Below are positions 1 to 10,472 of a stretch of 17,628 nucleotides of DNA, one piece after another (within the stretch, counting starts at the first letter, position 1; each line of letters begins with the position of its first letter). Source of the stretch: Glomus cerebriforme. Taxonomy: Eukaryota; Glomeromycota; Glomeromycetes; Glomerales; Glomeraceae. The position numbers and the translations under genes are program-made. The stretch lies in the NCBI GenBank assembly GCA_003550305.1, contig QKYT01000352.1, forward strand, positions 92,229 to 109,856. The letters are read 5' to 3'. The notes beneath the pieces were generated by a model. It saw nothing but the letters and a program-made list of their open reading frames with translations, was not told the origin of the DNA and made no database searches.

Positions 1-445
1 TTATTAAAGCTTAATAAAGTACAAATAAATCAGTCTTTCATCTTTTTTAAAATTGTATTGTAGTATTGTATTGTAGTGTTAAATGTTAAAAAAAAAATAA
101 TAAAGTTTTTTTCGATAATGATAAATTTTTCTAAGATACATGGCATTTACCGAAATTTTTAATTTGGCCAATAATAGTTTAATAATTCAGGCCAAAATTA
201 ACAAGTCACGTGGNGGTGAAAAAAGTGTTGGTGATACTGGGGTAGATTGTTTAATGTCACGCTCCACGTGATTTCACATGCTTCCATTTTTTATATTTAT
301 TTCAGGGACAGAATTTTCTCGCATGAAAAAAATTATTTGTCACCCTTATTTATCACAGGTGCGCCACATGCTTTCATGTGCTCGTGCATATTTAATTAGT
401 AAATATTACATGACTGTGAACTTTTTGTGGTGATGCTGGGATAGT
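1..445. other. AT-rich flank with small inverted repeats, no gene
   Basis: I see no coding frame here. The stretch holds two short symmetric structures: an 8-bp inverted repeat TCACGTGG / CCACGTGA (206-213 and 264-271), each arm containing the palindrome CACGTG, and a hairpin CACATG-CTTT-CATGTG (365-380). Two other motifs occur twice. CACATGCTT(C/T)CAT is near 276 and 365, and GGTGAT(A/G)CTGGG(G/A)TAG is near 230 and 430. The second copy of the latter abuts the point where the minus-strand gene at 446 breaks off. One N is present at 214. These could be remains of a small mobile element, but no clear termini or target duplication were found. Confidence 0.5.
206..271. repeat. Inverted repeat with two CACGTG cores
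   Basis: The arms 206-213 (TCACGTGG) and 264-271 (CCACGTGA) are exact reverse complements separated by 50 bp. Each arm contains CACGTG, the E-box palindrome bound by many bHLH factors. With no gene starting nearby, this may equally be a remnant of a mobile-element end. Confidence 0.45.
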
Positions 446-2660
446 TCAGCCTAACAAAGGTCTTATAATTTTATTATGATTATCTTCTTTATACAAAATT
501 AAATGATGAAAAATGGCCTCATCTGCAGCAATGTCTAAACAACCAGTATTTCCTATTTTCATATCATCATAATATGCATTACATGTATTATGAATATTTA
601 TATTACTATTTGGATTATCTCCTGGTTTGAGTATTACAACATTCGGACGTAGTACATTATATCCCATTGGTATTTTTTGAGCAATTTCTTTAAGAATACT
701 ATCTGCATCCCAATCATCTATATATGTACATAGAAAATTTTGAAATGTTTTATTATAAAGAGAGAGAAGATTATTTATAAAAGTTGAAGTACCAAATATA
801 GATTGGTTGTTTCTATTAGAATCTCTAGTATTTATAGGTTGAAGTTGTATAGGTATGGTGAATTGAAATACTATTCTTAATGTAGCATGTATGCTTTTAC
901 ACATAGCATCAAAAATATTCCCATATGCGTATGTTTGTTCTATGAAATTTATATTGTCAATTACAGATATGTTCCATATATTTGTATTATGCAATAACCT
1001 GCTTTCTGGATTTATATTTTGCTGACGTACTTTTTCTAGTATTCTTTCATATCGATGAGTATGGAAAACCACATTTGCTATGCAAAGAATATTGTAAAGA
1101 GAGTGATATAGTTTTGGCTTTTGACACAATGAACTCATAATATGAGTTAACCAAATGTTAGTGTTTGAAAATGCTATATTTAATATCATTAAAATAAGAA
1201 ATACGGTTATCTTATTTACACAGCTTATATCAAAGTTTTTTAATGGAAGATTCTGTTGCTTTCTTTTTTTGTTACTATTTCATATTTTCTTTTTTGTAAT
1301 GTTTCAATAAATCCATTAAAAAAGTTTGTCAAACATAAAGGAAAACTAATTTTGATATTTCATTAATGATGTTGGATTTTCAAGTTTGGTTTTATTTTCT
1401 TGGACATCATGTCGTACTTTCCATGTTACATTTCCCAATGCTTTACCAAGATCTGTAGCTGTTTCAGAGGTAAGTTTATATTTTTGATTCATAATTTTTG
1501 TTATATTAACATGTTCCAATCTTAAAGCAATCTTAACAAAAAGAAGACTAGGATAATCTGTTATGGCTGAAGAAGACTTAGTATTATGAAATGTTGAAAG
1601 CATATTAGTTAAATGTATTAAAAGATTTTTCTTTTTATTTTCATGATTCTCATCAGTAGTTTCTGCCATAAATAAAATCTAGCAACCTAATATTTCAAGT
1701 GCTTTACTTGTATCATCCTTATGCATATTTATGCATTCAAAATTTGGTATATTTCTACGGCCTTTTTGCTCATAAAAATGCCCACCATGCATAATAAAAC
1801 ATTCTGAACATATATATCCAGGTCGATATTCAGCTCCTTGATTATCATTATTGTTATCAGTAATATTTTCTGATTCCATTTTCTGTTCAAATACAGGGCA
1901 AACTTTGAGTTCGGCACAAGAAATTTGTATATTTTTTCCAAAAACATGCTTTGAATGCTGTATACAAGTTTTACTCCAACTAAAAAAATATTTATATTTG
2001 TTGCAAAATAAGCAACGCTGATAAAAAAAATCCAACTTTTTTCAATTGAACATTCCTTTTTAATATGTGAAAAATGAAGCTGATTTTAATCATAAAGGAA
2101 ATGAGATTAACATATACCTATTTTAATAAATTATTTTGTGCTTGAGCTTTTTGAAAAATTTCTGCATTGACTTCCCAAGATCTAATTAGTTGAAAAAGTG
2201 GCCTCTGTTTTTCTGAATGACTTGAGCAGCATTAAATGGAACCATCAATAATATCTAAAATTGGACATATTGATAAAGATTCACTAGTATTTGTTGTATT
2301 TGTATCTGTAATAATATACTCATTTTCATTAATTAATCCTGACATAATTAATTCTGAATCAAATATTGAAGATGTTGATATACCAATATCTATTTCAGTA
2401 TTGATCTCAGTATTATCATCGATATCCTTTAATAAAAATATATCTTCATTTTCATCCTTTTCTACAAATGCTCTTGCTCTTTCAAAATCAGCATTATTAA
2501 AAAGAAAGGGTATTTTTGTATCATAATTTAATGTATCATTATCACTTTCAGCACTCCTCATAGTACTTTCTGATGTGAGACTTTCAGCAAAAGCTGCACT
2601 CTCCAAATCTTCATCATAATCATTTGGAATATAATCAAAATTATCAAAAGTATTTTGCAA
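446..2660 (-). pseudogene. Truncated, broken multi-copy fungal gene, probably DUF6589-like
   Basis: Read from 2660 down to 446. The first exon encodes a Glu/Asp/Ser/Thr-rich acidic region (2660-2235). It reads through a TAA (2232-2234) to a helical stretch containing RPLFQLIRSWEVNAE and meets a phase-0 intron (2018-2117). The next exon is Cys/His-rich: CX2C-X12-CX2HX2H at its start (RCLFC...TCIQHSKH), then CX5C, then YICSEC followed by HGGH, a likely multi-zinc module. An in-frame TAG (1679-1681) precedes a helical segment (YPSLLFVKIALRL). Two compensating frameshifts, near 1350-1365 and near 1260, put about 100 bp in another frame (SFPLCLTNFFNGF). The last part (VIDNINF, GNIFDAM, ATLRIVFQF, CLDIAADEAIFHHL) resembles, from memory, Glomeromycotina proteins related to DUF6589. 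It stops at RPLLG, where relatives continue for a few hundred residues, so the 3' half is missing. No ATG starts exon 1; the open frame begins at a TTG. The function is unknown; a selfish-element origin is inferred. Confidence 0.6.
2018..2117 (-). other. Intron in the DUF6589-like pseudogene
   Basis: This 100-bp intron runs on the minus strand from donor GTATAT (from 2117) to acceptor TTTTATCAG (ending at 2018). Removing it joins the frame ending NNLLK-TAG to the frame starting RCLFCNK in phase 0. The TAG just before the donor (2118-2120) looks like a mutated CAG, because the exon-end consensus favours CAG before GT. The frame arithmetic agrees on both sides of the intron. Confidence 0.65.
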
Positions 2661-3640
2661 GTTTATATTAGATATAGTGAAAAAAGAATTTGTATGATTA
2701 AAAAAAAATAATAAAAATATATTTAGTTTTGGTAAATTGTTAAAAAAATTAACATCAATAGTGATAGAATTTCAAAAAAAAAAAAATTTTTTTTTTAATA
2801 AGTAGGAAGTTTAAATAAAAATTTGCTATCCTGAAAAACAAATTACTATAAATGCTAAAACTAAAAAAACTTGTATTTTTAATTAATGAACAAATTTAAA
2901 TTCAAATTTAATTATTATTATTACTATTATTGAGAATAAAATTAAAAAAATATATATTTTTAACGAAGTTTTTTCAAAAAGTGAGTAACTTTAATTTAAG
3001 ATTCTTTAAAAACTACAAGCTTATATAAAATAAGACTTAATAATTAGAAAAAGAAAATCTGATTATTTAATTTATCTTAGAAATATATAATAATATACTT
3101 TGTATCATAAAGATACTTGCATAGAAGAGAAGTTGGCGTTTATAATAATTTACTATAAAATTTGGAAATTCGAATATATAAGAAATGCAGATCTTTTAAT
3201 TGAATACATTTGCTATTAAATTAAGTTGCCTGTTAATCTTTTTAATTTGCATGTGATTATTGTAATCAAATTATAAATTCAACTAATCAAATGTTAAATC
3301 TTTTGAAAATGTGTTACTTTGGCATTAGGATATTTATATTTATAGTATTTTATATATTAAATAAAAATAAAAAAAAGCAGCTGCATTATGTATGGAATAA
3401 AGAACAAGAACTTCTAAAGTTTTTTAGATGAATCAGATTTTGATAATTTTTATAGTAAATATAATTAAATGACAACTATATTATTTTAAATGAAGTATTA
3501 ACGTTAATGTTAACATTAAATAATTGTTAGATTTATTGTCATACAAAAATTTTTCTAGGGGTCTGAAGACTCCCCAGATTCCCCTTTTAAAGTTTTTTTT
3601 ATTCACCTTTTTTTTCATTTGTCATATTTCTCTTTTAAGT
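2661..3640. other. AT-rich intergenic stretch, no gene
   Basis: No protein-like frame was found on either strand. The stretch contains long A and T runs (around 2775-2800) and a perfect 16-bp palindrome TTAATGTTAACATTAA at 3504-3519. A small GC-rich island at about 3556-3583 (GGGGTCTGAAGACTCCCC followed by AGATTCCCC) can fold on itself. It lies just before the tandem array and may be an element boundary. Confidence 0.5.
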
Positions 3641-4256
3641 CAAAAATTAGGCGTAAGAATTATGCAGTTATTGTATATATCTAAAAATTGAGTTTTATGT
3701 GTAAATATATCAGCTCTACAACTTTCCTTATTCACAAATTGTAGGTTTAGAATGCTGATTTTGAGTTTTATATATAGAAACTGTTACTCACATTAGAATT
3801 GAGATCAAAAATTAGGTGTAAGGCTTATGCATTTATTGTACGTATCTAAACATTTAGTATTATGTGTAAATATATTGGCTCTACAACTTTCCTTATTCAC
3901 GAATCATAGTTTAGAATGCTGATTTTGGAGTTTTATATATAGAAACTGTTAATCACATTAGAATTGAAATCAAAAATTAGGCGTAAGACTTATTCATTAA
4001 TTGTATGTATCTAAATATTTAATAATATGTGTAAATATATCAGCTCTACAACTTTTCTTATTCTCAAATCGTAGGTTTAGAATGCCGATTTTGGAGTTTT
4101 ATATATAGAAACTGTTAATCACGTTAGAATTGAAATCAAAAATTAGGCAAGAGACTTATTCATTAATTATATATATCTAAACATTTAATATTATGTGTAA
4201 ATATATCAGCTCTACAACTTTTCTTATTTACAAATTGTAGGTTTAGAATGCCGATT
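3641..4256. repeat. 165-bp tandem repeat, 3.7 copies
   Basis: The phrase CAAAAATTAGG recurs at 3641, 3806, 3971 and 4137, giving periods of 165, 165 and 166 bp. Each unit carries the same landmarks in order: GCGTAAG(A)CTTAT, TATATCTAAA, TGTGTAAATATAT, GCTCTACAACTTT, GTTTAGAATGC(T/C)GATT and GAAACTGTTA(A/C)TCAC. Copies two to four match each other closely, so the array is fairly young. The fourth copy ends after the GATT at 4256, 119 bp into the unit. No coding potential is apparent. This looks like a minisatellite-type array, or the internal repeat of an element. Confidence 0.9.
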
Positions 4257-4494
4257 ATTGCTATTATAATATCATATGTACAGATCTTAACTCTAATCCC
4301 AATTTTTGAGACTTAATCCCAAGTGACGGTCATCAAATTGACACATGGTAACACTACTTTTAACCATTTTGATTAGTAATTATCTCGATCAAATGACCAG
4401 CACAAAATTAAGTTTCACAAAACTTTAAATTTTTTTACATAAAAAAAATTAATCTTACTATAAAAAAAATATTACATATCAATTTTACTTGAAA

Positions 4495-6763
4495 ATGGCT
4501 GGTGTAAAAGAAATTCACAACTATTCTTTTGATCCAATTATCAAATTTAAACAACCAGGATGTAGTTTCTCATATAAAGTTATAAAAGAAGATATATATC
4601 CTAATAAATCATCATTAGCATATACTCTTCCTCCCAATAAATATCAAATTTCTGATAATTATATAGTGAAAACAACCTGAGAAAAAAGCAAGTATACTGT
4701 TCAATATCCTATTAATTATAGTGATGATAAACCAGTTTTTCAAATCTGGTTTGGAAAATATTTCGAATATAAAGTTTCTTCATCCAAGTCAACTACAGAT
4801 GCAATAAATTTATTTCATAATGTTTGTATATTAAATTATTTTAGATATTTATTAATTTTTTTTTTACTTTTTATACAAACTAATTTGACTTTTTATCCTT
4901 TCAGGAATACACCTCTCAAAAAGGAACCAAAACATCAGGCATTTATTTGTTTGGCCTCATCTTAAAATATTAAATAATGCAAGAGATAGAAAATGATGTA
5001 CATATATATTAAAGCCAGTTAATCAATGCGGTAATTCCATTCTTACAAAATGAGCTACAAATATTGGAAAACATATGTTAGTTGAATTTAATAAGAAAGC
5101 ACCAAAATTTTACAATTCAGAAAATGTGCCAGTATTAAAAAGTATATGTTATTTCATTAAAAAACATACTATTGATATTAATTATGAAGATAAAAATAAA
5201 GGCATAAAGCTAAAAAGAAACAAAAAAATGAATCAATAGTTAGAGCATTAGATGAAGGAAATATTTCAAGAGATCCTTATCAATGTTTATGTGCTATAGA
5301 GCCTCACCTACCTCATGAAGGAGCAGTATCAAAAGAACGTCATAAAATAAATGAAGAAATGGCTTAGCTTATACCAATATCAATAATAAACATAAATACT
5401 AAAAATTAAGTGGATCAATCTGAAGAAGTAGATATAGAAGATGAAGCCATAGTGCAAGGAGTGATTGATGCAATTGGTAAAGGTGGTTACAGGAATATTA
5501 AAGACATTTTGCAATATTTAGTTTCTGATCTTGTTCACAAAAGAATTTTGAATCCATATAATCCAACAATTCATCTTTAGATCTCTGGGAATGAAAGAAA
5601 TGTTGGTAGAAAAGTTAAATACATGATGGTTACAATAGTTATCTTGAATGATAAAAGTACATTATACCAACCAAATCATCATTATATAACTGTGCTTTAC
5701 CCTGGATGTTGAAGATTATAATTCTTTATCAAATGTGATAACTCCATTTTATAATGATTTAAGAAGTTTAAAAGATCAAGGATTAGTTATTAACAATATA
5801 AAATGGAATTTCCAGCTGTATTTTTCATCTGATTGAAAATTTTTAGCAATTTGCTTGGGTTTTAATGGCGCTCACAGTAAAAATTTTTGCTCTTGGTGTA
5901 CAATTAGCAAATCACAACAAGAAGATCTATTAAAAGATTGGATAATTAGCAAAGAAATAAATAAGTTAGTTGAGCAAAACAATTACTATGAAGGATATTT
6001 CAAAAAACTACTTTTTGATATGATATCTCTTAATTATTGGATTCCTGATGAATTACATGTAATGCTTCAAATCACTGATCAATTGTGAAGTCTTTTGATA
6101 GCAGAATTAATGGAATAGTATATATTTAATGACCTTGCCATAAAAAATAATTATAGACAAGATGAAAAAAATTAAAGTAAATTTTTAATTTTGGCAAGAT
6201 TAAGGATCTAAGACTTGGAATTATACCTCATTAATGGAAGATGATAAACTTAAAGTATTACAATTTTTTGACCTAACAAAAATTCTTTCAAGACATCATG
6301 CTGCAATAATATAAGATTTGTGAAACAAATTCTATGAGCTTTATATAAAAATGAAAGATCCTATGACAAAAGCTGAAGATTTTCAACGTGATGTAAAAAA
6401 TTGGATTATTTTATTTTTAACACCATCTGAAGGTATTCCAAATACTCAGGGATTCAAGAAAGGCCTATATTAACCTGATAATATAACTCCATATATTCAT
6501 GTATCAGTTCATCATATTCCTAAATTCATGGCAATTCATCAGAAATGAGAATTAAAAGCATTTTCCTGTAGCGGTGTTGAAAAAAAAACTATGAACAAGT
6601 TTCTTATTTTTTTTGTAAAATAATGAAAGATGACGGGAAAAAGAAATTTCAATCATCAGCAATTATTGAAATTCTACAACATGAAAATCACACTCTCTTT
6701 TATAATCACAATAATACTTCTTTAAATTACCAAAATCCCAAAAAAATTCGCATTAAAACTTAA
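4495..6763 (+). pseudogene. RAG1/Transib-like transposase-core pseudogene (candidate)
   Basis: The start ATG at 4495 opens a frame (MAGVKEIHNYSFDP) with an in-frame TGA at 4678. An 83-bp intron (4822-4904) leads to a long decayed reading frame ending IRIKT-TAA at 6763. Recognisable blocks are RALDEGNISRDPYQC (~5245), ISGNERNVGRKVKYMMV (5581), HHYITVLYPG (~5680), FQLYFSSD-stop-KFLAICLGF (5813), FCSWC (5885), WIPDELHVML (6038), HVSVHHIPKF (6498) and FSCSGVEKK (6561). I recognise the family as highly multiplied in Rhizophagus-type genomes. Its layout fits the RAG1 core: the Asp at 5831 lies exactly 19 residues before a CX2C pair, as mouse D708 does to C727/C730; an HX4H pair sits about 200 residues on (mouse H937/H942, 207); and a Glu follows 22 residues later (mouse E962, 20). 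The presumed first Asp is Asn here. Breaks include about a dozen stops and frameshifts near 5700, 6180 and 6585. The family call is an inference; that it is a pseudogene is certain. Confidence 0.6.
4822..4904 (+). other. Intron in the RAG1-like pseudogene
   Basis: This 83-bp intron runs from donor GTTTGTATATT to acceptor TTATCCTTTCAG, with a pyrimidine-rich tract before the acceptor. It joins AINLFHN to EYTSQKGTKTSG in phase 0. The downstream frame matches the family and is closed without splicing. Confidence 0.65.
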
Positions 6764-7175
6764 AGAAATGTAATTTCTTTCATGTATAAATAAGATTGTA
6801 CATCATATAATATTCATCAATAAAAATATATTTTCATTATATAATGATAATAAGCTCCTAGTTTGATAACATATTTGTGGCATTTTTTCATATACTAAAT
6901 ATCATTATGTGATATTTTTTTTTCTTTGAATCAGTAAAGAAAGAGGTGGTGATAGTTAACTAAATAAATTAAATTGCTGATTAATATAAAGCTTAACAAG
7001 ATAATATTTTTATAGTCTATTCTTATTTTTCTTACTTTTAAATAATCTTATTAATTCTTATCAATACAGATCTTACATCTTAACTTATCTAATCCTTATT
7101 TAATATACATTTTAAAAGATTTGAAAAGAAACTATAATTTGTTTAAAAAGAGAATTTTAATACAGATATTTATTT
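6764..7175. other. AT-rich spacer, no gene
   Basis: About 410 bp between the ends of two oppositely directed pseudogenes (plus-strand gene ending at 6763, minus-strand gene ending at 7176). No coding frame and no convincing terminal inverted repeat for the upstream element was seen. A T-rich block at about 6918-6928 and a short GC-richer phrase, GAGGTGGTGATAG, near 6941 are the only landmarks. Confidence 0.45.
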
Positions 7176-7833
7176 TCACTGAATCATAGCCTGACTGTTA
7201 AAGAAATGAAAATAAATATGACCTGCTCGTGTGAAATTACCATTGAAATTGATATTTTTTTGTTGCTTCTATTCCACTACAAGTTGCTCACAAATACCTT
7301 GGTTTGTGCTGTTTAGAAGCCTGTATAATAGGATTTTCTTCATTAGCTTCAATATTACTATTATCATCACAAAGCACAACATAAGTGCATTGTTGTTAAT
7401 CATAAAATTTAACTCCCCATTCTTGCATTTCTAAAATATTTGCCAATACTTGATTTGCTGAAGTTTCACGAAATATACACTTGTAAATACTCTTTCTAGC
7501 TGAATAATAATGTACATAATTTTTAAATACTGCGTAAAATTAACTTTCTGTAGCAGGAACAGAAACTGTTTGTTTTCCTAGTTATTTATGTCCTCTCAGT
7601 AATCGTTTATAAATATAATGAACTAAAATGCCTTTAAATTAGCATATAGTACTTTCAGGCAAAATGTCAAGATTAGGATGTAAAATATTGTATTTTGTAA
7701 TAATATTAAGATTCCTTATTAATCCTCTTTTTTTTTTAAACAGTTTTTCACACACATTACATTCAAATCTAGTCGTTAGAGTTACCGAAGGTAAGAGTAT
7801 ACCGTTATATTGACTAATATTACCTAAATACAA
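7176..7833 (-). pseudogene. C2H2 zinc-finger-type multi-copy fungal pseudogene
   Basis: A single minus-strand frame can be followed from 7833 to about 7215 through six internal stops. It begins after a plausible acceptor (TTTTTGTATTTAG), so a 5' exon is probably missing. The first block FECNVCEKLFKKKRGLIRNL (about 7710-7770) has the CX2C half of a C2H2 finger with its Phe and Leu core residues, but the expected histidines read Asn and Thr, so the finger is dead. Later blocks, SIYKCIFRETSANQVL, NILEMQEWGVKFYD and TYVVLCDD, match a family I remember as common in Rhizophagus. A frameshift near 7240 is needed to reach the terminal block (NFTRAGHIYFHFF), which ends with TGA at 7176-7178. Several stops fall at probable Gln positions (for example ATES-stop-FYAVF). 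The function is unknown; DNA binding is inferred from the finger. Confidence 0.55.
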
Positions 7834-8142
7834 AAATAAGACATATAATTAAATAAATTAATCATAAATTTTGATAAAATTAAACTAAGTATATTCAATA
7901 CACGTACTTTTAGAGGAGATAGGTTTAATAGTGGGGAGATGAGTTTGACATGACACTTGTTAATAGTTTTTTTATTTTAGGGCTCTTTTTAGTACATGAG
8001 TCAGATGATCAACATATGAATTTAGTGTAATAGTTATAACGATCACATGCATTTAATAGTAATTTGGGGTCTTTAATTTCAGTTTAAATCCAATAATCAG
8101 CTGATATGTTAATAAACTTTAATTGCCAATCCGCCACTCAAA

Positions 8143-8711
8143 TGACTCAATGATACAAAATTAATTAGTAAATTTATCACAGATCCTTATATGAATGATG
8201 TCAATTCACATGTTTTAACTTCAATTTTGTCTCACATAGTCATGCTTATAACTTACCAATCAATATTATGAAACCTAGATAAGTCATAAAAAAAAAAATT
8301 TTTATTTTTCATTATTAAATTCAACAAGTTTACTATAGAGGAAGTCACAATTCCAATTTATATTTTAGCTAATTTTACAATTTTTATACATGAATTTTGT
8401 TAGATTTACCAGATTTTTTTTAATACTATTGAAAATATATAATATATTCATACTTAAATTAATAAAATAACACTTAAAAAATATTTTTTTCTATTATTTT
8501 ATTTATTATTTTTTTCTAGCACTTTTTAGATTTACCAGTTTTAAAAAGACATATTTAGATAATAAATATTTTTTTTTAGTAAATTTATAGTATATTTAAG
8601 TTGTTGGACATGTTTTTAAGCTGGTGTAAACACCATTCAAATAATAGTTTTTAATATATAAAATTGTGTCAAAATTAATTAGATTGCCAATCATTTTGTA
8701 TCATTGAATCA
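8143..8711. repeat. Segment bounded by 19-bp inverted repeats (possible MITE)
   Basis: TGACTCAATGATACAAAAT at 8143-8161 matches the reverse complement of 8693-8711 at 18 of 19 positions. Weaker similarity continues inward (TAATTAG/TAATTA, TTTATCACAG/TTTGACACAA) and outward (AATTGC). The second arm carries an extra GATTGGCAATC. The roughly 570-bp interior is AT-rich and non-coding. This fits a decayed non-autonomous DNA element. I found no confident target-site duplication, so the exact ends are uncertain. Confidence 0.45.
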
Positions 8712-9947
8712 CGAATCAGCAATTAATGTTTACAAAATTAGAGTCTTATAGTCTTATTGCGGTTTTCAAAAAAATTGATCTGCATGAAATTAAATTTTAA
8801 TTTTACCCTTATTTTTAAGTAGTATAAAGTATATAAAAAAAATTTTTCTTTTTTAAAATATAATTTTTTTCATTTATACAAAGAACAGAAGCTAAAGGTT
8901 TTATAAAATAAGTTTCAAATATACTTTTATATGCTTTTTTATAACTTATAATACATTATTTTTGTGATTACATTCTGTGATTATACACGATTATAATGAT
9001 TACAAATGAATACAAATAATTAATTACAAGTAAGTAAACTTTTATTTAATAATTTTGATTAAAACAACTTTTAAAACATATATATTGTGATTTTTTAAAG
9101 ATTTCAAAAGTTTATTATTATTATTTTATTTTTTATTTTGGAATTTTTTTATTAATTTTTTTATTAAAATATTAACATTTTATTATTTATTACAATTTAG
9201 ATTATTTTTGATATAAATATAATATATATCTAAATGTCAAGTTTGTAATTATCCATAATAGAGTTTTATTTAATTGTTTAACTTTGTAAATTTAAGAAAT
9301 AAATTATAATGAAAAATTTTTTTTTTGTTAAATCATAGTCACATGATTAAAAATATTAGTTTTATTGGCTAATTTGTTTATGATATATTGTCAAATAATT
9401 TTATTAGCTTAATTTGTATATAACACATAATTGTATTTGTGTTTTTTGTATTACAAATATTTATTGCAAATTTTTATACAGATCATTTTTTTTGAAAATC
9501 ACAATAATTATTTCATATTAAAATATTAAAAGTTTATAACTATTAAAATACAATACTAACATATAATTAAAAATTAATATTTAATATATTTTATATATAA
9601 AAAAAATTCTTAATACTACTTCAAAATATATTATCACATTATCTAATGATCAGATTTTAATGATCTTTGGTTTTATTAGAATTGTCTCATTAAGTCAAAT
9701 TAAATACTAGGATTTTATATTTACTTAAATAATATTTATTAATCTATAGTAATTAAAAGATTATTAATATTATTCTGCAATCTAATAATCAGAAATTGAT
9801 AATTTATAGCTTATTAGATTCATCTTATTTAAATAAATTTAATGATTATTATATCATAAAAATCAGAACAATATTAGCCAAGATATATTAATTTGAATTT
9901 TTTAAAACAATTGCTTTAAAATTATGACATATTACGTGACCATTATT
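8712..9947. other. AT-rich non-coding stretch
   Basis: No gene seen on either strand. Minor structures are two related direct phrases, TTTTATTGGCTAATTTGT (near 9359) and TTTTATTAGCTTAATTTGT (near 9401), and a perfect 10-bp inverted repeat AATCTAATAA / TTATTAGATT (9779-9788 and 9811-9820). The rest is A/T homopolymer-rich sequence. Confidence 0.5.
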
Positions 9948-10034
9948 AGTCATATAATATTAAGAAAAGAAAAATTTTATCTAGGTGAAAATCACCTTAT
10001 TATATGATAATAACAATAAGTCATATAATATTAA
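9948..10034. repeat. Direct 16-bp repeats flanking a hairpin
   Basis: AGTCATATAATATTAA occurs at 9948-9963 and again at 10019-10034. Between them, AGGTGA-AAA-TCACCT (9983-9997) is a perfect 6-bp stem with a 3-nt loop, and ATTATATGA (9999-10007) is the reverse complement of the TCATATAAT inside both direct repeats. The result is a compact nested repeat that could be a tiny element or the remains of one. Confidence 0.5.
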
Positions 10035-10472
10035 ATTTAAATTATTTATACAATAAAAATAATTAATTAATAATATCTAATATATAAAAATATTTATTAA
10101 TTGTAATAATTAAATAGAAATACTTTTTTAATCCACTAAAAGATTAGATGACCGATAGAAGTACTAAAATAAAAAAGTTAAATTTAAAAAAAAAAAGTTT
10201 AATAATGTAATCAGTAAATTAATGCCAAAAATAGGTAGTCAATATCTTTAAAGAAAACTATTCAAAAACTAATTTTATATTAAATTTAAATTTAAATTTA
10301 AGTTTAAACTTAGCTTCCATTTTAATTAAGCAAAATTTAATATAACAACCTATTCCATCTACTTTCTGAATAGTAGATGCTTAAATAACTTTTAAAAGTA
10401 ATCAGTCTAACCAAATTTGAAATAGGTTAATTTATAAATTAAAACAATTATATATGATTACTAATCAATAAT
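10035..10472. other. AT-rich spacer, no gene
   Basis: No coding frame. A short run of the 6-bp word AAATTT with variants (10279-10311) forms a simple repeat. The rest shows no structure I can support. Confidence 0.45.

Noticed and set aside
420..450. tRNA-like phrase GGGATAGTTCAGCC, considered as a tRNA or SINE head
   Set aside because: No matching B box, acceptor pairing or cloverleaf could be built around it.
1729..1947. 72-residue minus-strand ORF
   Set aside because: Alternative frame of the Cys/His-rich exon, without the conserved ligands.
2236..2526. 96-residue plus-strand ORF
   Set aside because: Antisense shadow of the acidic N-terminal exon of the minus-strand pseudogene.
3641..4256. 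CRISPR-like array
   Set aside because: Whole 165-bp units repeat without unique spacers, and the window is eukaryotic.
4257..4495. CACATGG-type sequence considered as a Transib-like terminal repeat
   Set aside because: No convincing inverted partner after 6763 and no 5-bp target duplication could be shown.
7231..7434. 67-residue plus-strand ORF
   Set aside because: Opposite the C2H2-family pseudogene, whose minus-strand frame carries the recognisable blocks.
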